Numbered from the stretch's first letter, positions 1-6,979 are shown. The stretch is 12,126 bases of DNA from Anaerolineales bacterium (GCA_030673085.1 DAOVFE010000019.1:1-12126), one strand, 5' to 3'. The notes: generated by a model from the letters alone, not told the origin. A program made the numbers and translations.

Positions 1-6
1 CTCTCG

Positions 7-29
7 GAGCCGATTGGCTCTCTTTTTTT
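7..29 (+). terminator. Hairpin plus T-run ahead of pyrC (terminator or attenuator)
   Basis: A perfect 5-bp stem (GAGCC at 7-11, GGCTC at 16-20) with a GATT tetraloop is followed by TC and seven T residues (23-29), the form of a Rho-independent terminator. Only about 44 nt separate it from the pyrC start, and no convincing promoter lies in that interval. It may therefore sit inside the pyr mRNA leader as an attenuator. It may equally be the terminator of a gene left of the window. The upstream sequence that would show an antiterminator is missing. Confidence 0.6.
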
Positions 30-60
30 GCCTGTTTACGGAAAAACAAACAAAAGTATC

Positions 61-68
61 AAGGAGGG
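61..68 (+). promoter_or_regulatory. Shine-Dalgarno site of pyrC
   Basis: AAGGAGGG lies 5 nt before the ATG at 74. It fixes that start and excludes an in-frame extension from position 14, which would read through the T-run of the terminator-like hairpin. Confidence 0.85.
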
Positions 69-73
69 ATCGA

Positions 74-1153
74 ATGATACGTCTTCCGGGATTGATCGAC
101 CCGCACGTCCATCTGCGTGAGCCGGGTGCAATCTATAAGGAAGACTTCGATAGTGGCACCGCGGCGGCATTGGCGGGCGGTTTTACTATAGTACTGGCAA
201 TGCCAAACACCAAACCGCCGCTGATAGACGAAGGCAGCTTGGCGCTGGCGCAGAAGGCTGCACGGGCGAAAGCTCGCTGCGATTATGGCCTATACCTGGG
301 CGCCGGACATGAGAACCGGACTTCAGCTGCCGCGCTGGCGCAGCAGGTTTGTGGCATGAAGCTCTATCTGGATCAAACCTATGGCCCATTGCGGATTGAT
401 GATCTGGGGTTGTTGCGAGATCATATTGCCCATTGGCCTGCTCAGCGGGCCTTGGCGGCTCACGCTGAAGGCCGCAGCCTGGCGGCGGTGATCTTCTTGG
501 CTGCGCTCGAGGACCGGCCGATTCATGTTTGCCACGTCAGCCGAAAGGCAGAGATCCTGCTGATAAAGCAGGCCAAACAGAGAGGCATCGCCATAACCTG
601 CGAGGTTTCGCCGCACCACCTTTTTCTGACCGAAGATGATCTCCCTCGTTTAGGGCCTGGGCGCGGAGAAGTTCGGCCGTCGCTTGCTACCTACGAAGAT
701 CAGCAAGCGCTCTGGGACAATCTGGATGTTATCGATTGCTTTGCTTCTGATCATGCGCCTCACACCGCCGCCGAAAAGGATGGCCCCAATCCGCCGCCTG
801 GATTTCCGGGCTTGGAGACCACCCTCGGATTGATGCTAACCGCCGTCAGGGATGGCCGGCTAACTATAGAGCAATGTATTGAACGCATGTATACCAACCC
901 ACATCGAATATTTGGCCTCCCCGAGCAACCTGAAACCTGGGTAGAGATTGATCCGGATGCAGAATGGGAAGTGCAAGCGGAGAAGTTCTTTACTGGTTGT
1001 GATTGGACTCCATATGAAGGAATGCGCCTGCGTGGCCGAGTTACGCGCGTTATCCTGCGCGGAAAGATCGTATTTCAGGAAGGTAAATTTCTGGAAGGAT
1101 TGGGATATGGACAGGATGTTGCCCCGGCATTCCAGAATGTAGGAACGGTATGA
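74..1153 (+). CDS. pyrC: Dihydroorotase, CAD-like type
   Basis: Cytoplasmic zinc amidohydrolase that cyclises N-carbamoyl-L-aspartate to dihydroorotate. It has 359 residues. The family signature DPHVHLREPG (9-18) gives metal ligands H11 and H13. K96 in MKLYLDQTY is the expected carboxylated lysine. Further ligands are H130 (AHAE), H154 (HVCHV) and D226 (FASDHAPH). The spacings between these residues match, as I recall them, those of the DHOase domain of animal CAD. Shared stretches such as CEVSPHHLFLTEDDL and PPPGFPGLETTLGLMLTAV support the same subtype, and T102-Y103 sit at the place of the CAD flexible-loop T-F pair. The ATG at 74 is chosen because of its AAGGAGGG site. pyrB follows after 81 nt, so the two are probably co-transcribed. 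The enzyme class is near certain; the closeness to CAD comes from memory. Confidence 0.96.
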   Translation: MIRLPGLIDPHVHLREPGAIYKEDFDSGTAAALAGGFTIVLAMPNTKPPLIDEGSLALAQKAARAKARCDYGLYLGAGHENRTSAAALAQQVCGMKLYLDQTYGPLRIDDLGLLRDHIAHWPAQRALAAHAEGRSLAAVIFLAALEDRPIHVCHVSRKAEILLIKQAKQRGIAITCEVSPHHLFLTEDDLPRLGPGRGEVRPSLATYEDQQALWDNLDVIDCFASDHAPHTAAEKDGPNPPPGFPGLETTLGLMLTAVRDGRLTIEQCIERMYTNPHRIFGLPEQPETWVEIDPDAEWEVQAEKFFTGCDWTPYEGMRLRGRVTRVILRGKIVFQEGKFLEGLGYGQDVAPAFQNVGTV

Positions 1154-1234
1154 GAGCTGGTCGGGCTTGGGAAGAATCCCGCAAGTCCAAATTGGATGAA
1201 ACCCGATTTGAAAACGAAGGTTTAGGAGGATTTG

Positions 1235-2233
1235 ATGGCAATATATGTACCCCCGACGGAGCGTGAAAAGAAGAATCCAATCTTGCCGTTTGGCGATCAC
1301 CACGATTCGCCGTTCTATAGCATGGATGTTCTCTCGGTATCACAATTCGGCCGCGACGATCTTGACTATATCTTTGGCGTGGCCAAGGAAATGCGGGCCA
1401 TGGTGGAACGTGTTGGCACATTCGATCTGCTTAAGGGAAAAATTTTGGCCAACCTGTTCTATGAGCCTTCAACTCGTACTTCCTCATCCTTCCTTGCAGC
1501 CATGGAGCGCTTGGGGGGAAGTGTGATCCCAATTAACGAAGTGACATACTCGTCTGTTTCCAAGGGGGAATCGCTGCCCGACACTGTGCGAACACTTGAA
1601 TGCTATGCCGATGTCATCGTAATTCGTCACCCAGAGGTTGGCTCGGCAAAACTGGCGGCGAAGTATGCCAAGAAACCGGTGATCAACGCTGGCGACGGGG
1701 TTGGCGAGCATCCCACCCAAGCATTGCTGGATCTATTTACAATCGAAGAGGAACTCGGGCGGATAGATGGGCTAACGATTACGATGCTTGGCGATCTGAA
1801 ATATGGACGCACGGTGCATTCGCTGGCTCGCCTGCTCTCGCAGTACGATGTGAGTATCAACTATATTTCTCCGGATATTCTTCGTATGCCTTCCGAGTTG
1901 GTGGAAGAGCTAAAGGTCGGTGGAATACGCCAGGCGGAATTCAGCGTACTTGATCCGGTCATCGGTGAGACGGATGTGTTGTATGTAACTCGAATCCAGA
2001 AAGAACGCTTTAAAGATGCTGAGGTTTATAAGCAAGTCAAAGGCACCTATGTCATTACGCCGGATACGCTCAGAAAAGCCAAGGAGGAGATGATTGTGAT
2101 GCATCCATTTCCCCGGGTGGGCGAGATCAGTATGGATCTTGATCAGGACCCACGTGCGGCATATTTTCGCCAGATGCAGTGTGGACTTTATGTGCGCATG
2201 GCGCTGCTGGCTATGGTATTTGGCAAAGCATAG
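1235..2233 (+). CDS. pyrB: Aspartate carbamoyltransferase catalytic chain
   Basis: Catalyses carbamoyl phosphate + L-aspartate to N-carbamoyl-L-aspartate, the committed pyrimidine step. It has 332 residues, somewhat longer than the roughly 310 of E. coli PyrB because of an N-terminal extension of about 30 residues. Visible motifs are STRTSSSF (79-86, carbamoyl-phosphate loop), SKGES (109-113, catalytic-loop lysine K110), GEHPTQALLD (157-166), GDLKYGRTVHSL (186-197), TRIQKERF (252-259) and MHPFPRVGEIS (289-299). The usual Leu of HPLPR is Phe292 here. The whole protein resembles the ATCase domain of CAD, and the extension ends in DVLSVSQF, like the CAD interdomain linker. AGGAGG at 1224-1229 sets the ATG at 1235. 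No regulatory chain pyrI is seen, so allostery of the E. coli kind is not expected. It probably assembles as a trimer and may associate with PyrC. Confidence 0.96.
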   Translation: MAIYVPPTEREKKNPILPFGDHHDSPFYSMDVLSVSQFGRDDLDYIFGVAKEMRAMVERVGTFDLLKGKILANLFYEPSTRTSSSFLAAMERLGGSVIPINEVTYSSVSKGESLPDTVRTLECYADVIVIRHPEVGSAKLAAKYAKKPVINAGDGVGEHPTQALLDLFTIEEELGRIDGLTITMLGDLKYGRTVHSLARLLSQYDVSINYISPDILRMPSELVEELKVGGIRQAEFSVLDPVIGETDVLYVTRIQKERFKDAEVYKQVKGTYVITPDTLRKAKEEMIVMHPFPRVGEISMDLDQDPRAAYFRQMQCGLYVRMALLAMVFGKA

Positions 2234-2416
2234 CTGCCGGCTGCATGAAGCTGAATTCAACCGGCGGCCAAGCGAGCATTATCAGGGTGGTGAAAAACAC
2301 ATATACCACACTCTTTTATAGGCAAATATGTTTTTCAACACCATCCATGATGATTGCCCGCCGGAAGAAGGATATTTAAAAGATTGCTGGTTTGCGATCT
2401 GGCTGATTGAAAGAAA

Positions 2417-2422
2417 GGGAGG
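2417..2422 (+). promoter_or_regulatory. Shine-Dalgarno site of pyrF-pyrE
   Basis: GGGAGG, 7 nt before the ATG at 2430. An in-frame ATG at 2328 would add 34 residues but has no such site, and the protein from 2430 begins where PyrF proteins usually do. Confidence 0.8.
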
Positions 2423-2429
2423 ATTATCG

Positions 2430-3833
2430 ATGTCGTTCTTTAAACGCCTGGCTGAGCGAGCCAAAAAAGTCGATTCGCTCCTCTGTATTGGTCTTGATCC
2501 ACACCCCGAGATGCTGCCGGAGCAGACGGGAATTGCAGCGGTAGCATTCTGCCGCCGGATCATTGACGCCACTTCTGAGCTGGCATGCGCTTATAAGCCC
2601 AACAGTGCCTTCTTTGAAGCGCTGGGAGCGGAAGGTATAGCAGCGCTGCGTCAGGTAATTGACCTGGTTCCGGATGATATTCCGGTGATACTCGATGCCA
2701 AGCGGGGTGATATCGCCTCAACCGCTCGGGCTTATGCCCGGGCCGCCTTTGATCTGCTTGGAGCAGATGCGATCACGATTAATCCCTATCTGGGTCAGGA
2801 CGCAGTTGCGCCCTTTATTCAGGATCCAGAACGGGGTGTTTTCTTGCTTTGCAAGACATCCAATCCGGGGGCTGATGCACTGCAAGCGCAGATTCTAAAT
2901 ACGGGCCAGCCTTTATATGTGCATCTGGCCGAGCTGGCGGCGGAGTGGTCCTCGAATGAAAATCTGGGCCTGGTGGTTGGAGCAACCGATGCTCAGGCAT
3001 TAGCCGCAGTCCGCGCCGCTGCGCCGGATATGTGGTTCCTGGCACCCGGTATAGGAGCCCAAGGGGGAGACCTGGAGGCTGCATTAGCCTCTGGCTTGAG
3101 GGACGATGGTCTGGGCATTCTAATAACAATATCACGTGCAATTGCACAGGCGGATGATCCGGCTAAAAGGGCGATTGAATTTAGAGAGGCGATTAATCAA
3201 TTTCGCCGGAAGAGGCCGGTTCCTACAAGTATGCTTCCACCGAACTTGGGCATATTGGCTGATGCGCTGCTTGAAGGCGGCTGCGTTCGCTTTGGAGATT
3301 TCACCCTTAAATCGGGACTTCAATCCCCAATCTATATCGACTTGCGCCGATTGGTTTCTAATCCGAGACTTTTGGCGCGCACTGCGGCTGCATATCAACC
3401 CTTGCTGCGTCTCCTTTCGTTCGATCGTATTGCCGCATTGCCTTATGCCGCGCTTCCCATTGGAACCGCGCTGGCGCTTCAAATTGGGCGGCCGATGGTT
3501 TATCCGCGAAAAGAGGTCAAGGACTATGGCACCAAGGCGGCGATCGAGGGAATCTATAATCCAGGTGAAACGGTGGTTCTGATTGATGATCTGGCGACTA
3601 CCGGCGAGAGCAAATTTGAGGCAATCGAGAATCTCAAACAGGCAGGTCTACAGGTTCAGGATATTGTGGTGCTGATTGATCGGCAGTCCGGCGCGAAGCA
3701 GGCGCTGGCGAAGGAGGGATACAATTTGCAAGCAGTTTTAACCTTGACAGACCTGATCGATTATTGGGGTGCGACCGGCGCAGTGGAAACGGAGAAGCTA
3801 GACGCGGTGCGGGATTTTCTGAATGGCGGATAG
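2430..3833 (+). CDS. pyrFE: Bifunctional OMP decarboxylase / orotate phosphoribosyltransferase (PyrF-PyrE fusion)
   Basis: One 467-residue protein for the last two steps to UMP. Residues 1-260 are an OMP decarboxylase of the longer bacterial subtype (LLCIGLDPHPEMLP 17-30, AYKPNSAFFE 54-63). The catalytic D-x-K-x-x-D array is D89, K91, D94 (ILDAKRGD), and PGIGAQGGD (206-214) forms the phosphate-binding region. A linker of about 10-15 residues leads to OPRT (about 272-467), with GDFTLKSGLQSPIYIDLR (289-306) and the PRPP motif VVLIDDLATTGESK (382-395). The domain order, OMPDC before OPRT, is opposite to that of animal UMP synthase. Both active sites look intact. The gene follows pyrB by 196 nt and precedes pyrD by 208 nt. 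Such fusions are known in Chloroflexota, cyanobacteria and some protists. Confidence 0.96.
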   Translation: MSFFKRLAERAKKVDSLLCIGLDPHPEMLPEQTGIAAVAFCRRIIDATSELACAYKPNSAFFEALGAEGIAALRQVIDLVPDDIPVILDAKRGDIASTARAYARAAFDLLGADAITINPYLGQDAVAPFIQDPERGVFLLCKTSNPGADALQAQILNTGQPLYVHLAELAAEWSSNENLGLVVGATDAQALAAVRAAAPDMWFLAPGIGAQGGDLEAALASGLRDDGLGILITISRAIAQADDPAKRAIEFREAINQFRRKRPVPTSMLPPNLGILADALLEGGCVRFGDFTLKSGLQSPIYIDLRRLVSNPRLLARTAAAYQPLLRLLSFDRIAALPYAALPIGTALALQIGRPMVYPRKEVKDYGTKAAIEGIYNPGETVVLIDDLATTGESKFEAIENLKQAGLQVQDIVVLIDRQSGAKQALAKEGYNLQAVLTLTDLIDYWGATGAVETEKLDAVRDFLNGG

Positions 3834-3867
3834 TGGCGGCTGGAAAGTTGAGCTATTGTGATTGGGG

Positions 3868-3900
3868 CGCGCCCTTTCCCGGTTATCGAAAACGGGCGCG
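3868..3900 (+). promoter_or_regulatory. Hairpin in the pyrFE-pyrD gap
   Basis: A 7-bp GC-only stem, CGCGCCC (3868-3874) with GGGCGCG (3894-3900), encloses a 19-nt loop. An alternative inner stem, CCCG with CGGG, is possible. A T5 run comes only 8 nt after the stem (3909-3913), so it is not a standard terminator. It could stabilise or partly attenuate the transcript ahead of pyrD. Function is unproven. Confidence 0.35.
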
Positions 3901-4028
3901 ACTGCCGATTTTTATACAGCTGGATTACTATATGCATGAATGCAATGAAATAAGCCCAAATACGAGACAGGCATTTCCCTTACTGGTGGATGCTTCTTTC
4001 AATAGACTCATACGCATAGAAATGAGCA

Positions 4029-4034
4029 GGGAGG
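4029..4034 (+). promoter_or_regulatory. Shine-Dalgarno site of pyrD
   Basis: GGGAGG lies 7 nt before a GTG at 4042 and supports this unusual start codon. The protein from there begins exactly at the class 2 PyrD N-terminal helix region. Confidence 0.8.
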
Positions 4035-4041
4035 AAAGTAC

Positions 4042-5094
4042 GTGAGGCCATATCATTGGATTCGCCCGTTTCTATTTCGGATGGAGCCAGAAAAGGCTCA
4101 TGGCTTGACGGTTCGCATGCTTGAGCTCGCCGGCTATTTGCCGCCAGTATGTGCAATTATGCGGAAAATGTTCGGACTGGCAGATCAGGGCTCGCGGGTG
4201 AGAGTCATGGGAATCGATTTTCCCAATCCGGTTGGGTTGGCGGCCGGCTATGACAAGGATGGCCGCGCCTTACGTGGGCTTACGAGTTTGGGTTTTGGCC
4301 ATATTGAGCTGGGAACGGTAACGCCCAAGCCCCAGATGGGCAACCCAAAGCCGCGAATTTTCCGTTTGCCAGAAGATCAAGCGGTGATTAACCGGATGGG
4401 CTTTCCCAACCGTGGCGCCGAAGCGCTGCTGAAGCGGCTTCAGCGTTGGCATCCTAAAGAAGCTATTATTGGAGTCAGCATTGGAAAGAATGAAGATACG
4501 CCCATTGAAAACGCGGCTGAAGATTATGTGCATCTTCTGAATATTTACTATCCTTATGCGGACTATCTGGCAGTTAATATATCCTGCCCGAATCAAATCG
4601 GTCTGCGCAGCCTTCAAGCTCGAAATGCATTGGAGGATTTGCTTGCAGCATTAAATAAGGCCAGACAAGATCAGGAGTCGAAAACCGGCCGTCATGTACC
4701 GCTGATGGTTAAACTAAGTCCCGATTTATCGGATTTAGAGTTGGGCGATGCAGTTGGCGCCATTATGGATGCCGGTTTCGATGGCGTGATCGCAACCAAT
4801 ACTACTTCTGAGCGTAATGGACTAAGATTCAACTATCAAGAAGAAGAGGGCGGGCTGAGCGGGCTTCCGCTGCGGCAGCGCTCTACTGCACTAATCCGGC
4901 GGATTTATGAGCTGACATCCGGCAGACTGCCCATTATCGGAGTTGGAGGAATATTTGGATTTGAAGATGCTCGAGCAAAGCTTGATGCCGGCGCCAGCCT
5001 GGTCCAGGTGTACACAGGCCTTATATATCAGGGCCCGAGTTTGACTCGAGAGATTCTACAAGGATTGAAGGATTCACATAGCCGGCAGTTATAG
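4042..5094 (+). CDS. pyrD: Dihydroorotate dehydrogenase, class 2-like (quinone)
   Basis: FMN enzyme that oxidises dihydroorotate to orotate; class 2 members bind the inner membrane and pass electrons to quinone. It has 350 residues and starts with GTG. Residues 1-45 (YHWIRPFLFRMEPEKAHGL and following) match the class 2 N-terminal amphipathic helices that bind membrane and quinone. The FMN barrel shows NPVGLAAGYDKDG (62-74), INRMGFPN (116-123), KLSPD (224-228), ATNTT (251-255) and PIIGVGGIFGFEDA (297-310). No PyrK-type electron-transfer subunit is present, which agrees with class 2. The odd point is the active-site loop: VNISCPNQIGLRSLQ (178-192) has Cys182 where class 2 enzymes normally carry the catalytic Ser (NxSSPNTxGLR). 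Cys is the class 1 residue. It is the last gene of the pyr cluster. Confidence 0.94.
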   Translation: MRPYHWIRPFLFRMEPEKAHGLTVRMLELAGYLPPVCAIMRKMFGLADQGSRVRVMGIDFPNPVGLAAGYDKDGRALRGLTSLGFGHIELGTVTPKPQMGNPKPRIFRLPEDQAVINRMGFPNRGAEALLKRLQRWHPKEAIIGVSIGKNEDTPIENAAEDYVHLLNIYYPYADYLAVNISCPNQIGLRSLQARNALEDLLAALNKARQDQESKTGRHVPLMVKLSPDLSDLELGDAVGAIMDAGFDGVIATNTTSERNGLRFNYQEEEGGLSGLPLRQRSTALIRRIYELTSGRLPIIGVGGIFGFEDARAKLDAGASLVQVYTGLIYQGPSLTREILQGLKDSHSRQL

Positions 5095-5570
5095 ATAGTC
5101 AGTGAAACCGATTGAGACGATCTTAATTATGGATAACTTCGCAGTATGAGAAAACATGTGGCATTTTAGCAAACCATCGAATTACAATGATGAGCTGGAA
5201 GTCGGCTATAAAATTTCCGATATTCAGATGTTAAAGTGCGTATAATTATTAATAGCTTTTACTAGCTCGCGGTCCGGGACTTACATTTAAGGAAAGAAGT
5301 TAGAACCGCGACTGGATTTTAATCAGCGGCAACAGCCTTGGTATCAAAACCACAAGATAGGCGCTATCTAAACAGAGTCATCTATAGCCTGACAGGATGC
5401 AGGAAGCAAGCTGCGATTTAGCCAAGCAGGCTGAGTTGATCCTTCGAAAGCCAAAGACAGGCGCCGCTTGCTGCTTAGGGGGAAATGAATTCTAGCTTGT
5501 TATTGCCAACCCCCAATATTTACTAAATAAAAGCTGTACCCGTTAGGGGCAGAATTCTGTAATGGGGGAT

Positions 5571-5595
5571 ATCCCTAAAGGACATCCCTAAAGGA
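5571..5595 (+). repeat. Two tandem copies of a 13-bp unit
   Basis: ATCCCTAAAGGAC is followed at once by ATCCCTAAAGGA (5571-5583, 5584-5595); 12 of 12 shared bases are identical. Confidence 0.85.
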
Positions 5596-5634
5596 ATTCT
5601 GAGGATTTTGTCATTTACTCGCTGAACAAGAATG

Positions 5635-5672
5635 CCCCTCAGCTTGCTGAGGTCCCTAAGCTTGCTGAGGGG
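5635..5672 (+). repeat. Hairpin with two alternative folds built from a 12-bp direct repeat
   Basis: AGCTTGCTGAGG is present twice, at 5641-5652 and 5659-5670. CCCCTCAGC (5635-5643) can pair with GCTGAGGGG (5664-5672) in a 9-bp stem with a 20-nt loop. Alternatively CCTCAG (5637-5642) pairs with CTGAGG (5647-5652) in a tight hairpin with a CTTG tetraloop. Mutually exclusive folds are typical of regulatory RNA but also arise by chance in repeat families. Confidence 0.65.
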
Positions 5673-5801
5673 ATGAAAGGGCTGTCCCTAAGGGCCAGCA
5701 GGGCTTCTGACCATTACTGGGTGAGATATAGCCGGTTTTGGATAATGGCTGATCGACAGGGCGGGCCATAATATTGGCGGCCAAGGCGAGCATAAATCAC
5801 T

Positions 5802-6923
5802 ATGAAAAATAACCAATCGGAAGCGCCAGCAACTGAGAAGCATCGCCGGTGGGCCTTTGACCATGGCAATCTCATTGCCATTGGAATACTGCTTCTTCAA
5901 GTGGCGCTTATAACGATATTTCGGCAGCAAATGCCTTCCGGCGAGCCGCAAGCTGTGCCAACTGTGCCGACAACGCCGGAGCCGATCGAAGTTCTCTTCA
6001 CCAATCCCAATGCGCCGTACGCCGGCGACTTACGCGGCGGCCCGGATGAAGTATTAGTTGACGTAATCGATGAAGCCGGTGAGACGATTGATCTGGCAAT
6101 ATATCATCTTAACTTATACAGCCTGCGAGACGCGCTTCTGAGGGCTCATTATCGCGGAGTTAAGGTTCGAATCGTAACCGAGGATAAGTACCGGATGAAA
6201 CCTGAAATTCAAGCTTTCGAAGCAGCCGGGATCCCAGTCAGGGACGATGAGCGACGACATTTAATGCACCACAAATTCATTGTGATCGATGGGAATGAAG
6301 TCTGGACGGGGTCGATGAACCTCACCGTTAACGGCGCCTACCACAACGATAACAACCTTATCCGGATTGAATCGGAGAAGATTGCCGAAGACTACCGGCG
6401 GGAATTTGAAGAGATGTTCCTCGAAGATCGTTTCGGAGCGCTCTCGCGACCTGATACACCTTATCCAATAGTAATTGTTGCTGGAAGTCCGGTTGAGGTG
6501 TACTTTTCGCCGGATGATGGCGTTGCCGGGAGGATTGTGCGAATTTTGCAGGATGCTGAGCGAAGCATCCATCTCCTTGCCTTTACCTTCACCGCTGATC
6601 CAATCGCAGAGGCGCTGCTGGAACGTGATGCGGCGGGAGTTGAAATTCATGCAGTGGTGGAAGCTTCACAAGCATCCGGGTTGGGATCGGATGTTGACCG
6701 TCTGCGAAAAGCCGGATTGGATATTCGTCTTGATGGAAATCCCGCCCGGATGCATCATAAGGTGATAATCATCGACGAGGAGATTGTCTTGACGGGATCA
6801 TATAATTTCAGCCGGAGCGCTGAAGAAAAAAACGATGAGAACACAATCATCATTCATAACCATAACCTTGCCGAGCAATTCCTGATAGAATTTATACGTA
6901 TCTATGAAAACGCTGTGCCTTAA
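5802..6923 (+). CDS. Membrane-anchored phospholipase D-superfamily protein with two HKD motifs, probably nuclease-like
   Basis: 373 residues. A cytoplasmic N-terminus of about 22 residues is followed by one hydrophobic segment (about 23-40, rich in I/L/A), then a Pro/Thr-rich linker (45-62) and two PLD halves. HKD motif 1 is H156, K158, D163 (HHKFIVID) followed by TGSMNLT. HKD motif 2 is H318, K320, D325 (HHKVIIID) followed by TGSYNFSRSAEEKNDEN. Both sets of H, K and D residues are intact, so one chain can form a complete active site. The GSxNFxxxAExxNxEN-type tail is typical of the Nuc-like nuclease branch rather than cardiolipin synthases, so phosphodiesterase or nuclease activity is favoured. 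The single segment could be an anchor or an uncleaved signal, so which side of the membrane the domain faces is unclear. The ribosome site is weak (AAGGCGAG, 12 nt upstream). The ATPase gene follows after 56 nt. Confidence 0.88.
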   Translation: MKNNQSEAPATEKHRRWAFDHGNLIAIGILLLQVALITIFRQQMPSGEPQAVPTVPTTPEPIEVLFTNPNAPYAGDLRGGPDEVLVDVIDEAGETIDLAIYHLNLYSLRDALLRAHYRGVKVRIVTEDKYRMKPEIQAFEAAGIPVRDDERRHLMHHKFIVIDGNEVWTGSMNLTVNGAYHNDNNLIRIESEKIAEDYRREFEEMFLEDRFGALSRPDTPYPIVIVAGSPVEVYFSPDDGVAGRIVRILQDAERSIHLLAFTFTADPIAEALLERDAAGVEIHAVVEASQASGLGSDVDRLRKAGLDIRLDGNPARMHHKVIIIDEEIVLTGSYNFSRSAEEKNDENTIIIHNHNLAEQFLIEFIRIYENAVP

Positions 6924-6969
6924 TCTTGGGAATCGGTACGTCAATAAATTGCAGTGAATCAGGAAGCAC

Positions 6970-6973
6970 GGAG
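6970..6973 (+). promoter_or_regulatory. Shine-Dalgarno site of the HerA-like ATPase gene
   Basis: GGAG, 6 nt before the ATG at 6980. It is preferred over a TTG at 6926 that would add 18 residues without family resemblance and start 2 nt after the previous stop. Confidence 0.6.
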
Positions 6974-6979
6974 CGGAAG

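Larger units (their letters stand above)
5466..5700. repeat. Cluster of short direct and inverted repeats
   Basis: Over 235 nt, GCTTGCTG occurs three times (5466, 5642, 5660), TCCCTAA four times (5572, 5585, 5653, 5685), its near-inverse TTAGGGG twice (5475, 5543) and GAATTCT three times (5487, 5552, 5595). CAGAATTCTG (5550-5559) and CCCTAAGGG (5686-5694) are palindromic. The pattern resembles an intergenic palindromic element of the REP or MITE kind, but no transposase, clear terminal repeats or target-site duplication is visible. Confidence 0.55.
5095..5801. other. 707-nt gap without a recognisable gene; structured and repeat-rich
   Basis: No open frame here has a credible start and family resemblance. 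The left half holds a TATAAT box (5241-5246) without a good -35 box, a stem at 5264-5273/5305-5313 (TCGCGGT with ACCGCGA, extended across a bulged C), and a hairpin AGATAG-GCG-CTATCT (5355-5369). A long-range pairing AGCAAGC (5405-5411) with GCTTGCT (5466-5472) follows. The right half (5466-5700) is a cluster of repeated short words described separately. No clear terminator follows pyrD. Confidence 0.6.

Noticed and set aside
860..1421. Long minus-strand open frames opposite pyrC and pyrB
   Set aside because: They lie opposite genes with unmistakable family motifs, have no ribosome site and no recognisable domains.
3764..4045. 93-codon plus-strand frame bridging pyrFE and pyrD
   Set aside because: Its first part overlaps pyrE in another frame, the composition is not protein-like, and the only good ribosome site at its end belongs to pyrD.
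5241..5246. TATAAT as a promoter for the PLD-ATPase operon
   Set aside because: No acceptable -35 box lies 16-18 nt upstream, and it is more than 550 nt from the PLD gene; it is kept only as part of a tentative RNA finding.
5466..5700. CRISPR array
   Set aside because: The repeats are only 7-13 bp, irregularly spaced and partly inverted; there are no uniform spacers and no cas genes in the window.
5802..6923. Cardiolipin synthase
   Set aside because: There is a single N-terminal span rather than two, and the residues after the HKD motifs (TGSYNFSRSAEEKNDEN) fit the nuclease-like branch better.
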